A DNA stretch of 64,000 nucleotides from Patella vulgata. Taxonomy: Eukaryota; Mollusca; Gastropoda; Patellidae. A model generated the notes under the pieces. That model saw nothing but the letters and a program-made list of their open reading frames with translations. It was not told the origin of the DNA and searched no databases. Location of the stretch: NCBI RefSeq assembly GCF_932274485.2, contig NC_065884.2, positions 58,280,546 through 58,344,545 on the forward strand, read 5' to 3'. Position numbers and translations under genes: made by a program. Positions within the stretch are counted from its first letter, which is position 1, and every line of letters begins with the position of its first letter. Positions 33,047 to 44,972 of the stretch are shown here, piece by piece.

Positions 33047-34649
33047 CTGCAGACGATGTACACCGCCCAGTGCCTCTTATAATGGGTATCATTCTATTCC
33101 AGTTGAACCCAAGTCGGGAGATTATCTACCGTTGATATTTTTATTTTGTGTTCTTAATTAAATGTTAAGTAGCCCATCTGAATACATTTCAGCGTGGATT
33201 AAGTCGTAAAAGATTAGATAAGGTCCGGCAAATGAACAACCTTCAGCACCAAAATACCCAAGTGTTAAGTAATCAATTTGAATACATTTTAGAGTGGATT
33301 ATTTCGTTACAACAAAGACACGGCCAGAATAAAAATGACTAAAAGAAAAAAAAACAGTCGAAAGTTTCAGGATATTACATTTGTAAAAACAATGAATTGT
33401 GATATGAATGTGTAACACTCTAGTTTGACTTGTTAAATAAATGGTCGGAAGGAAATTGATTTCGGCAAATTTAATTAATTGTTATCAAGAAGACAGCGCG
33501 TACACCTAGAATGCAATTAATTTCGAATAAAATATACGAATAAAGATTGGTCAGTAAATCAGAATAATATTGGTTATTGTTATTAAATTATAAACCAATG
33601 ACATTGAACAAACGGTCATTTAGTATTTATGTGCAGTATTGCACGGTCAGTTCAGGCCATTCGATATTATCAATTTCATTTATGACCACATATGGCGGCC
33701 ATTGATCCACAGCTGTGCGTGAGAAATGACGGGATAAAAGGGAGATAATATTTATGAGATTTGTATCTTTAAATGATGTCAGTATTTGAGGAATATTAAA
33801 TACTATTGGATTCTCATAAAACCCTTAATAAACTCACATAAAACCCATTTATTAACCTCATTCAATCACACTTATCCAGGCATGAAATCATTTTGTAAGT
33901 GTAGTTTTAAGGCTGAAAATTCAGATGCAAGATAACCCTAGAATGAAAGAATGCGGTTCTGAGTATTGTTCCTCGAAATTTTATAAATTAAAATTTTATG
34001 AATTTTAGTTTGTTTGTAATATGCATGTACATATGTAATACATGCACAATCCGACTAGATGGGAAATAAATAACGATTGACTGAACGTTTCATAAAAGTT
34101 TGCAAAAATAGATCTATGTGCATGATTGGGCTTCAAAGCTATCTCGCGGTAGCAAAAAACTTTTTCTACGCTTGGTATCAAACTCGAAATCCGTTAGCCA
34201 TATTTTCTACTGCCAACATGGAAAAATTTGATTCAAAGTATACTTTACTTCTCCAGAGCTAGCCCATTAATCAATCCTGATTTCACCTTAAACGCTATGC
34301 AGTGTGATTATATCTTTAGTTTTTCTACAGGTTTTCTATACTTAACATACCTAGTCGTTATCTGTGTACAACCACGGTACTATACCATTATTTATTAGGA
34401 CTAAACGTTGGGTTTTAGCAACAAACAGCCATTATTGTTATTTATTGGGACTAACAAGTTCTTTATTTAATCTCGTGGCTACAAATCAGTCCCGAGAAAC
34501 AACTGTTTGTAGTGAATTTTACAGCGTTATCTTTAGATGCTGCTCTTTATATTGATTTAAAATCGTGTAGTAGATTTCAGAACAGCCACAACTATCCACG
34601 TCAATTGTGGGCTTAGATTGAACAAATGTATTTACTGAACAAATGAATA
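33047..34649. other. No recognisable gene
   Basis: AT-rich. AATxCCAAGTGTTAAGTA-like phrases recur near 33160 and 33260 as a weak short duplication. I see no gene or RNA. Confidence 0.45.
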
Positions 34650-34866
34650 ATGAAATGAAATCGGGTTTAACGTCCTACTGTTCTGCTCCGACTCGGCTAA
34701 TGAAGAGGGGCATACGCCAAACAGTGTGCATTGAGGAACATTTTGCCTGGACAGCCGCGCTACGGTCTAATCTTCTATCGAATTCCGACTGCCAGGGGAT
34801 CTTTTACGTGAACGCCAATGTGTATACTGGACCTTGGGTTTTTCGTCCCACCCGAACGACTAGACA
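34650..34866 (-). repeat. SINE-A copy, 5' truncated
   Basis: AATGAAATGAAATCGGGTTT, CGTCCTACTGTTCTGCTCCG, ACAGTGTGCATTGAGG, TCTTTTACGTGAACGCCAAT and CCCGAACGACTAGACA are in order. It ends before the tRNA-like head. Confidence 0.88.
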
Positions 34867-35710
34867 ATAAAACGAAAGTATAGATTAGAACCGAAACGAT
34901 ATACAATCTGTGGTTTACTCAGTTCGTTACACATGTGGCGAATTGTATTCGTGTCGATGCAAATTACTTTGCCATTATAATATTTCGGATTGTCTGTCCT
35001 CATATGTCAATGTGGGGCAGTATTCTACACTGTCTATTTAGTAAATCTTGTCATGGAAGTACATCCTGCTTTCATGATCTGGGGGTCTTTGTTTTTCGTT
35101 TCGTTTTGTGCTATCAATAGCAAATCTTGAATGAAATGCTAATTCTCGGAGTAACACCATGAACGCAGAATAATACTCTGCACTGAATAACTTATTTGTC
35201 TGGTAAGGATCAGAACACATGCGATAAATCTTCACAGTTACTTGCTAACCGCCTACAATGACACAACAACAAAAGATTGTGTCGTGAATTGAATAAAAAA
35301 ACGCGACCCTTCAATAACCCTAAGCGATGACCCCAGTGATGCTGCAATCTATCTCTTGTTTTACAAAAGTTTACGTCTGCATCTCTCTCCCGGGGTAACA
35401 CGAATATTGTAATCCGTAACCCCATGTAACACAAATACTTACACTCGTCCAAGGTCATTCTCATTTCAAATGTCCTTTGTAATGTAAAGTTTTATGTATA
35501 CCGGATAACGTTAGTTTCCTGACCGTGCATTTTAATTGAATAAAGTATCAATGAAAAGGGTGTGTAGTTGGCAATGGTTACACTGGGGTACTACCGACGT
35601 CCGGTGCATACAGATATAAACGCTGTTTGAAAATACGCAAAACTAGAAAGTAAAACATATAGTAATATTTCAAATGCTGAATAATAATTTAATGTGTCGC
35701 CAATGCATTC

Positions 35711-35713
<3 letters not shown>
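34867..35713. other. No recognisable gene
   Basis: I recognise nothing here except a GA run at the right edge (from about 35712). Confidence 0.5.
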
Positions 35714-35758
<45 letters not shown>

Positions 35759-35957
35759 GAGAGAGAGAGAGATGGGGTTTAATGTCCACTCGACACAAAC
35801 TAGGTCATTTCGGGACTAACATATGGTTCAATTTTATTTCAATAATTCGCGACCCTACTTTTTGTCACGTACAACCAGGGGATTGAAACCACGCCAGCTG
35901 ACTCAATGACAGACCTTATGATGCAGCATGCACAAGCTAACCATTCGGCCATCCAAT
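35714..35957 (-). repeat. SINE-B copy lacking the central domain
   Basis: After a long GA run come GGGGTTTAATGTCCACTCG, ACTAGGTCATTTCGGGAC and TTCAATAATTCGC. The copy then jumps to GACCCTACTTTTTGTCACG, GGGATTGAAACCACGCC and CTAACCATTCGGCCATCC. The ~80 bp CTCCGGGT/CTCCGGTT domain is cleanly missing. Confidence 0.9.
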
Positions 35958-38082
35958 TGACGCCGTTTTATGCTAGCCCGCAGAGCATTACTACTATGCT
36001 TCACAACTACACGATGCTGAAAAACACTATACGTTCACCTAGGAAATGCTTGGTCGCTCATTCCGTTCAAACCTTCTTTTCGCTGGGCTATATCAATATA
36101 CAGAACATAATTATATAGAATGCAATTCCTGAAAATTCAACTAGGATTCACGTATCATGCAAATATTTTTACTGTTATCAGAAGATCAGAATTCGTCGAT
36201 CTTTAAATCACTGCGCCAGCAACTTTTAATTCCAGTTTCTGTAACAACCAAACACTACGTTGCGCATGATCAATACGGTGCTTTTGGTAGTTTGAGGATC
36301 AACAATCTGTGGTGAAACTAAAGCATTATTTGGAAATAATCCGAGCAAAGGTTAATTTACCAAATTAATCAATCTGTCATGCTGCAAACATAGCTGACAA
36401 CCATTTTGCCTTCTGAACATGACTTCCATTATCACGTGCGTAAAATTGTATTTGTAGTGCATTTAGCTAAAGGATTCGTCATTGTATACGGTTGAGACAC
36501 GGGTTCGGTTAATGTGGCTTCATACCCTACCTAATAAACTTGCACAATTCAACTTCGGGTATCAATAGTATTCGCCAAATCGACCATCTTAGATACAGTA
36601 TTCCCCTTTTATGACCAAGAAGTGCCCGTAAACGGGTATCGAACAAGCTCTTATTCACTGTTCTGTAAATAGCCGAGTTAATGTCATTTAACCCTTAATT
36701 TGTAACCGTGCACTGAAGTACGAAACCACGAAAGCTATATTTTGAAAAGAAGCCATAGTTCAGTGGAAGTAAAATAGAGAAGGGTTGGAGGGTCCGCACC
36801 TGCTCGTGTTGAAAACGCGGCTATTGAAATTAGTACCGAGAATTTGCTATTAGACTGTACAAATGAAATAAACAATACAGTCAGAGCTATAAACTATTCT
36901 TATAATCACTGGCTAACGGGCATGTTTTGTTTTTGGGTAATTCTGTTAATTTTGCGTTAAACACCGACGTGCGTGCTACGGATGCTCTTAGTAAATACCA
37001 CTCGTATTTATCATCTAGTATTCGTCCAGACTGTGGCCAAACGATATCTTTGAACATACAAGAGTAAAAGGTGTCAAATGCAAACTTTGATAAGATTCTT
37101 GTGAAACAGACCACCTATTAACATTTCTACTCATTGCACTTACCTCATTACCTTAAATAAGAAATAAATACATTTTCTGGCATGTCACCGCAACTTGTAA
37201 ATTACCCCAACTATTGATGGCGGGGTGCAAACAGAAATAAAACTTTTATTAATAAAGTTAAATGGCTTTTGGTTAATAACGTTAGCGTGTGTAATTATTT
37301 GCAACAAACAAATGACACCATTCTCTGATGTTTGTGCCCGAAAAACGGAAATACATTGCCCAAGAAATGCATGGTTCACAGAATGTGCCCTCTCCCCTCC
37401 GCGTCACCCGGCTCCTACGCCTATGACTCTGACCTGTAGAGTATTTACAACGCCTACCAATTTGAAACAATCCATGAAACTGATGGGGGACAGATGATAA
37501 GACGACGGACTTATTATGATATTATTTTCAGTCCATGAATTAGCCATACTTTTTTTAAACCGACATTTATCGCGAGAGGATATTTTAGGTACAGAATACC
37601 AATATATTATATAGTAAAGAGAAATGAGCAGCATGGTGCATTTATAGAAGCATGTTGAATATAAATTGTAAAAAAATGTCGGAGGGTGATTATTCTATCC
37701 ACTTGTCATCATTTAATAGTGGTACTAGGTAGATAAGATCACAGTTCCTGGCACTAATTACACACCCCTGTGACACCATCAGGTAAAATATTACAGTAAA
37801 TGAACGAGAACCCACGAACTGAAGCATTAGGTGAGATAAACTGGCAGAAAAAAAAGTTTGACAAATGCCGAACCGTGTAGTGTTTAATAGGAATACTGAT
37901 AGGTGCACGATATGGTGGTGTATCAGGGTTGAAAGTCTCATAAATAAAACTGGAAGCTAACGAGAAGCAAAGACAGCAACAATATATTTTGTAGTACATG
38001 TACACGTAAATACGAGAAATAAATTATAAAAATCGATTTCATTAAATATGGAGTGCATATTTTTATTTAGAGGTGTAAATTT
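35958..38082. other. No recognisable gene
   Basis: Mixed AT-rich sequence. Overlapping short open frames on both strands around 37200-37500 have no family features. Confidence 0.5.
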
Positions 38083-38091
38083 GTCTACATT

Positions 38092-38316
38092 TCAGGACCA
38101 ACACATGGTTCAATTTTATTTCAATAATTCGCTTGCGTGTAGGGGGTCTTTAGCAGTGGGAGGAAACCGGGCGACCCGGAGAAAAACCCCCGAGGTTGGA
38201 CAGGCGACCCTACTCCTTTTCACGTACAACCGGGGAATCGAAACCACGTCAGTTGACTCAATGACAGACCTTATGATACAGCGCTCACGTGCTAACCATT
38301 CGGCCATCCAACTCCC
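38092..38316 (-). repeat. SINE-B copy lacking its 3' tail, with 9 bp flanking repeat
   Basis: GTCTACATT occurs at 38083-38091 and 38317-38325. The copy runs from TCAGGACCAACACATGG through the central domain (GAAACCGGGCGACCCGG) and B-box complement to the A-box complement GCTAACCATTCGGCCATCC. It lacks the last ~45 bp and the CT tail that other copies have. Confidence 0.85.
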
Positions 38317-39413
38317 GTCTACATTAAAAAATTTACGTTCGTAGATTAGTTCAGTGTTGAGATATAACAGATTTTTCGTTCGATTGTTCACGCTTAACCT
38401 CAAAAACAAAACTTAAAAAATGGGCCAGATACACCCCTTTGTGTAGTGAATGTTGAGTCACTGTCAGTGTGGATCCGTAATAGTAAAACTAGATACAAAT
38501 ATTATGACACATTTCGCCGAAATGAAACGTGACGTTATACACATATACTGTTGACGTAACGAGCAAAATCGGTGACAAAATGAAATGGCATGGATTCCTG
38601 TCATGCGTCTTAACCACGGGTGGTCTTAACTTGATGGTTACATGGGGCCACCTGTCGGTCAGTTAGTACTTGCTGGACATTTAACACGGCACGTTAACCA
38701 CTTCACTAAATAAATAAGCGATTACCATTTTAATCCGGTGCTGTGCGTACTGCGATGCGTTAACAAAACTTTGTGATCCGGACTGAATCTATTCTAAGAC
38801 GGCGATTGGATGCACGTGACAAAAATCCCCACGGGAGACCAGCTGTTGTCATCCTTCACCTTTTGTGACCTTTCTTCATATTGACATTTTTTGAAAGCAG
38901 GTGAAAATAAATCTTGAACCCTCCTTCCGTAAATATTCCAACATCTTAAAACGACTTGTATACATGTATATAATGGTTTACGATATGACGTTTAAACAAG
39001 ACAGACAATTCACATGTCGCTGCACTATAAAAAATAAAGTGGAAAATTGACCAGTTTGAAATGGTTAAATTGTTCTGTATGGTTCAAATCAACGTAAATT
39101 TTTTGGAAAAACGTACATTTCCATGCTTCTGTAGAAAGAAAAGTGGGTAAAAGTAGTTCGTTTATGAAATATGAAATTATTGTCTCCTTTCCGCTTTGGT
39201 TAAAAAAACAATTAAAACTTGGGTTTATATTTAGTTCTTCTCCCTTAAAACAAATTTTAAAAAGTATTTCTAATAGCAAACAATTTGGTATACAGGGGTG
39301 CACGAGTGTGTGTGTGTGGGTGTGTGTGGGGGGGGGGGGATTCCTCCAATAACCTCAATTATTTTCCAACTGCAATGCATGCGTAACAATAGAAATACAA
39401 TTAATAAAATATC

Positions 39414-40755
39414 GTGTTAATGAGGCGATAAATACAAAAAATAAAATAAGAATACGTTAAGAACTGTTTTCTTTTTACAGTGTTAATGTTTGTTTTCTTA
39501 AGAAAAATTTATTCAACATGCTTCTCAAAAACTCTCAACATATTCCTCTGCTTGTTTTAATCAAAATGTCTCCAATACCATTTTCTTATTTGTATAAACA
39601 AATTTATAGACATAGCGAATTGGACATTGTCATTATTTGTTAAATTCCTAAATTAACACCGTGGCATTAAATACAAAATTTACAACCATAATTTGTTTAT
39701 AATTGTAATGTTACAGTGTAAATATGGTGGTTTTCTCAATGAGAACTTATTCAACATGTTTTTCGACAAATTCTCGACATATTCCTCTCCTTGTCTTAAT
39801 TAAACTGTCTCCCATACTTCAACTTTTTGACGCCGTCTTCTATTTGGCATTTTTCCGGCGTGGATCCCCCTTGTCAGTGATGCAGGACGGAGGGTCATTT
39901 TTCCGGCGTGGTTCTCCCTTGTCAGAGATGCAAGACGGAGGGCCTGACAAGGACAGCTGTCTAGTCGTTCGGATGGGACGAAATGAAATGAAATGAAATG
40001 AAATGGGGTTTAACCTCCTACTGCTCTGCTCCTAACCTGGGCTAATGAAGACGGGCATACGCCATACAGTGTGCTATGAGGGAAATTTTGCCCGGGCAGC
40101 GGCGCTACGGCCTACTCTTATATCGAATTCCAACTGCCAAGGGATCTTTTACGAGGTCCCGTGTGCACATTGGCGCGCACGTAAAAGATCCCTTGGTAGT
40201 TGGAATTCGATACAAGAGTAGGCCGTAGCGCCGCTGTCCGGGCAAAATTACCCTCATAGCACACTGTATGGCATATGCGTCTTCATTAGCCCAGTTCATT
40301 TCATTTCATTTCTATTTGGCATAATCTAATTAATAGGAATGGCGAATTGTGCATTATTATTTGTTAAATTCCCCAATTAAAATCGAGGCGCTAAATAGAA
40401 AGAATACAATAAGAATTTGTTAACAACTGTAGTTTTACAGTGTGAATATGGTTGTTTTCCCAAGGAGAACTTATTCAACATGCTTCTCCACACATTCTCG
40501 ACAGATACCCCTCCTTGTCTTAATTAAGAGTTTACTCAAATCTTTTTCTTACAATATAAACACATCACCTGCAATACTATATCTTTTAATGTAGAATATT
40601 TGACTGCCAACAATCTTTAAATTGTTCCCATGCTTCAAATTTTTGACACCGTCTTCTTGTTGGCAAAGTCTAATTAATAGGCATGGCGAATTTGACAAAT
40701 AAATAAACCATTGTCAACTATTTGTTAAATTCCCCGATTAAGAGGTAATCGTCAT
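39414..40755 (+). repeat. Three-unit tandem repeat (about 240-320 bp units), interrupted by SINE-A
   Basis: Each unit contains ACAGTGTxAATxTGGTxGTT, AACTTATTCAACATGCTTCT, ATTCCTCTCCTTGTCTTAAT, a TTTTTGACxCCGTCTTCT block and ATTTGTTAAATTCC. Starts are near 39414, 39661 and 40385. The second unit was split after TTCTATTTGGCAT by the insertion at 39851-40309. The units are moderately diverged. Confidence 0.8.
39851..40309 (+). repeat. SINE-A insertion with internal inverted SINE-A piece (long hairpin)
   Basis: TTCTATTTGGCAT flanks it at 39838-39850 and 40310-40322. It starts mid-element (TTTTCCGGCGTGG, partly duplicated) and reaches GGATGGGACGAAA. It then switches to a reverse SINE-A 3' half (about 39983-40153) and resumes in sense at AGGTCCCGTGTGC to the ATTTC tail. 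The reverse half and the final sense part (40180-40309) form arms of about 130 bp around a 26 nt loop. Confidence 0.88.
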
Positions 40756-40767
40756 TATTTTATAATC

Positions 40768-41191
40768 GAAATGAACTGAGGTTAAACATCACACCTTCCT
40801 GCCAGGCCCGTAACTAAGGGGGGGGGGGGATTTTACAGCACCCTCTGGGGAAGACTTTCCGCCCCCTCGTTACTCTGAGCTAGTTACGTGCCTACTTTCG
40901 GCACAACCGCTAATGAAGACGGACATACGTCATGCAATATGCTATGAGAGAAATTTTGCCCGCAACAGCGGCTCTACGGCCTACTCATTTTTCGATTTCT
41001 AACTATCACGGGATCTTTTACGTGTTGCCCTTTGCACACGGAACTCGTCTCATCGTACCTTCCGAGCGACTATACTCTCATGCCGGGTTCTCCGTCTTGT
41101 ACCTGGGGAAACCTGGCTGGAAAACCGCTCAACACCGATATCGAACCCGCGATCTTCTGGTTATTGTGCTAGCGCAATGCTTATCTAGCCA
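40768..41191 (-). repeat. SINE-A copy, diverged, with insertion
   Basis: GAAATGAACTGAGGTTAAAC at the tail side is separated by extra sequence with a G run from GCTAATGAAGACGGACATAC. GGGATCTTTTACGTG, CCGAGCGACTATAC and ATATCGAACCCGCGATC (B-box complement) follow. Moderately old. Confidence 0.8.
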
Positions 41192-41924
41192 TCTAATACA
41201 TTTCTATGTTATTACCTGGGTAATTATTTGCAAGTTAATTTAGTTCGCAACTGCTTAAAGATGCTACGTGTTTTTACCGGAACAATAGCGAAGATATAAG
41301 ATGATGTTTTATTCAGACCCAATCTATCGCAGCAATTAACTATAGCAGTGGTGGTTGTCGTGCACTGAGTAGTATATGTTTTACTGTTTTCACACCACCC
41401 GATAAAAGGGATGGTATCCCGGGGAGATACACGGTTAACACTCCATTTGGTATTCAACTGATTTTCATCCAGGACTTTGAATCAAATCGGAGATATACCA
41501 TTTTAATATTTGTACCCTAGGACATCTTTGTGTTGCTCGTACCAATCCTGTCTATTGAGAAGACGAGCACATCAATAGTCAAGAACCATTGACTGCCTCT
41601 GACCACTCAGCGTGGTATTAGAAACCCAATCGTACGCCTTGTTGATCTCTTTATTTGAAATAAACGGAACCCTACTTGACCCCTTCGCCATCTGTCAATC
41701 CCACGATGAGATTAGACCAAAAGTGAAAGTTTAGAAGAATGTTAATTCAGCAATATGGCTGGCCTATCCTATACCAGTTTGGTTTTATAGTTGGATAAAT
41801 TGTTTGAATTGATGAACTAGACACTGTCACTGAAAACAAAAATAATCTGGAAACATATATCTTTTCCGTGAGAAAAATCTTAATCTCACATTATTACATA
41901 TCCACCAAAATTTAATTTTCTTGA
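41192..41924. other. No recognisable gene
   Basis: I recognise nothing here. Confidence 0.5.
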
Positions 41925-42158
41925 GAGAAAGAGGGGAGAGTGGAATAGAAAGATGAGTTTAACGCCGAAAGAGTATTTTTGTTTGTGCGCAGGGAACTTT
42001 AGAAATGTGGGGAAAAAAACTGGGTATCCGAGGAAAGCGCAAAAGGTTAGACAGGCGACCATATTCATGCGCAAGCAAGACCTGGCACATAAGTTGCATT
42101 GATAATAGACCTTACACAATCCACAATGCGCGAGTCTGGCAATTCGTACACCCGGCCT
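41925..42158 (-). repeat. SINE-B copy, old and diverged
   Basis: A GA-rich start, GAGTTTAACGCC, GTGCGCAGGGAACTTTAG, TATCCGAGGAAAGCGC, GGTTAGACAGGCGACCATAT and a decayed head ending CACCCGGCC follow SINE-B order. Confidence 0.6.
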
Positions 42159-42504
42159 CTTTAAAGCCGCTTGACGAAACGCAAAGTTACTCGAATTGAG
42201 TTTTGAACAAATTCTTGTATTGCTGTCAATGTACCTGTACTACTGTAGACGTTCTTTAATGGGTTGACATTCTTGTAAACAAAAAGTGTGGGCAAATGGT
42301 AACAAATACAATAGTTGTTGATTTCAGTAATTAATTGGTAGCAGTAGGTTAATTTAACGCTAGATTGTGCTTAAACTTGGCCCAAACTCTCGTTGTGTTT
42401 AGGACTGCTTTTTAGAAAATTGGCAAGTACTTTTGGTTTATCTTGAAGGAGCATTTAAAAAGTTGTTTTCGGTGGTGCATGACTAAACTTCTGACAACGA
42501 AAAG

Positions 42505-42682
42505 GTGTGTAGTCGTTCATATGGGGAGGAAAACCGAGGACAACAGGCGTAAAAAAAACCTTTAAAAATAGACGACGCATTTCCATCATAGCACTTACTG
42601 AGCTTGGCATATTCCCATCTTTATTAACACGGTTGGTGTAATAAAATAGCTCATTAAAAACTCATTTCATATCATTTCATTT
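42505..42682 (+). repeat. SINE-A fragment, old
   Basis: GTGTAGTCGTTCATATGGGG, AAAACCGAGGAC, CATCATAGCACTTACTG, CCCATCTTTATTAACAC and a CATTTCATATCATTTCATTT tail follow SINE-A order. Confidence 0.65.
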
Positions 42683-44684
42683 ACATAATGAAAAGATGCG
42701 AAATAAATTTGACTAACTTTTCAATTTTCAATGATTGGTCATTAATTAAGTATTGTAATTAATGTTGAAATACGTTTGTTACCGGTATATTAGTTTCGGA
42801 TACAAAATTATTTAAAATGTAATAAACATGTTCAGTTTAATCATTGACGCTTGACGATCTTTACGATTGAAAATATTACGCCATAAGTAGACAGTGGCGC
42901 CCCCTACGACGTTGACCGAGTGACGTACCGTTTTCAGCGGGCGGCCATCTTAAATCTGTCTGCGAGCCTATTAAATCCATGAAATAATTAAGTTAGTTTG
43001 ACAGTTTATGCAACACGAGATTAGATTATTAGCCCTATTTATCATACTAAAAGGGCATCGTCACTACAAAGCATTAGGCGTCTTTAATGTTCGAGTGGTC
43101 AGCCAATTGATCAAAATGGACATTTAAAGGACTGGCCTAGCCAATAAAAGTCTAATTTTAAACTCTTTTCAAACTAATGTCATGTCAGATTACACTTAAT
43201 GTCATCTATACGTGATCAACAAAAGTGCATAATTAAATGTCATGGTATGTGCGGATCTTGGTATGTGGGGTTACTATGTATTCAATCAAACGTTAAAACT
43301 CAATCGCTTCCTTTCTCAATAGACAGCCATTGAGTGCAAGATGTTTGTCCCACCATTATTAGTCCGCCGAGGGTGGGGTGGGTACGTTTTGTCTCTGCTT
43401 ACTAGATTATTTACATGATTGTAAGGATAACTTTTGAAAGTATGAGCGGCGAACCAATGACAATTCTTCAAAATATTGTCACTGGAATGCGGCTCAAATG
43501 CTCATTTTGGGTCATAATGGGCTTGTGTTGGTTGTTTGGGTTTTATGTTCGCCTTTCACTGATGTAATATCGTAGACGTTGCTTATTTACATCCCAACCC
43601 TTTTCTACCAAAATCTATTTAGTGGCGCTACTTCCAGACCTGTGTCCAGTTTTATGTTTGTACTCGTGCATTTGTTTTCCTGAACCGTCGTGGTCGTTAA
43701 ACACACCAATCAATCAAGATTCATCCACAACTCCGCACCAAATTTATTCACTGCGAACCTGAATTACCTGCATAAATACATAAAACTTAGAGAAGGAATT
43801 CGTCGTTTTTACTAAATAAATGTTTGAATTGTCTCTATAATTTGTCAGTTATTAATTATCAGTGAAGAATTTATGTAAATGTATATTATTACAAGTGAGG
43901 TTAATAGGGTATTTCATTTTTTCTCTTGCAGTGCAAATTATCCGGAACGAAATAACATCTTCATTATACATATTAACACTTGTTTTACAAGGCACCATAA
44001 AAACACTGTTTACAAATTTACGTCGTTTTTCGACCGGCTTGAGATGATTTCATCTGACAGTCGACAAGCAAAACATGCTCGTTCTGTCGTCGCTATTCAA
44101 TGATAAGGCTTTGATACATACTTTAAAGATGGCGGCTTATCAAAACATATTTTAGCAAGAAAACATATTACCTTACCGTTCCCATCCATCATAATGTTTT
44201 GAGACCAAACATCCTCATATTATCTGTATTATATTCATTATTACAGATTATTTACGAAACCGGGGCTCCAACTATTCAAATCTGATAGGTAATAGGATTA
44301 ATACGTAAAACATTTCATAGGTAAGTGTAACATTTTTACGTGTTATGAAAATAACAATGAGGGCTTAAAGAGGGGAACAATCATATCTTTAGAATATAAA
44401 CGTGTCATATTTTCATATTCTTTGGGAATGTCAGGTTTCATTTCTCAAATTAAGTGGTTTTGGTATTGTCAACAATCAATAAATTCTATTTTAAGACATC
44501 TTTTTGTAAGGAAATTGTGTTATAATTTGAAATAACATTACGCACTAACGTTTCCCACCGTTTCAGAAGTATTTTGTGTATTTCTAATTTCGTATTAAAT
44601 CCTCCTATTAATTTTGAAATTCTATGCTCCATTACATGCCATAATATCACTTGTTTATCGCTCGGTAATATCACTCACCATATA
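42683..44684. other. Mostly unrecognised; possible SINE-like tail at about 43690-43719
   Basis: GTCGTGGTCGTTAAACACAC followed by CAATCAATCAAG resembles a retroposon 3' end related to the GGACGTTAAAC block, but no head was recognised. The rest is AT-rich sequence without a gene I can support. Confidence 0.4.
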
Positions 44685-44972
44685 GTAACGGTGGTACGAT
44701 GAGAATTCCGCTTCTCGCTAACCAAGATATCCCGGGTTCGATGCCGTGTTCCATGTTATTGTCCAGCCTGTTTTTCCCTTGTCTTGTCTTTTGATGGAAC
44801 GTAAAACCGAGGTCCACCTGTGTACTCGTTGTTGGTATGCACGTAAAAGAAGCCCTGACAATGAGAATTCGATGATGAGAAGACAAGCAAATGTTCCCTC
44901 ATAACCGGGGGTCATTATCCCCGTTGGTTCAGAAAGAGAAGACGTTAAACCCCATTTCATTGCATTCCATTT
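44685..44972 (+). repeat. SINE-A copy, diverged, near full length
   Basis: B box CCCGGGTTCGATGCCG, ACGTAAAACCGAGGTCC, GGTATGCACGTAAAAGA, GAGAATTCGATGATGAGA, AGACGTTAAACCCCATTTC and an ATTTC-like tail are in order. The A-box region is degenerate. Confidence 0.82.

Noticed and set aside
44400-44680. Possible LINE reverse-transcriptase C-terminal remnant (HILWECQ-like translation near 44410)
   Set aside because: The phrase is only a few residues long, the frame is quickly broken, and no other LINE motif is nearby.
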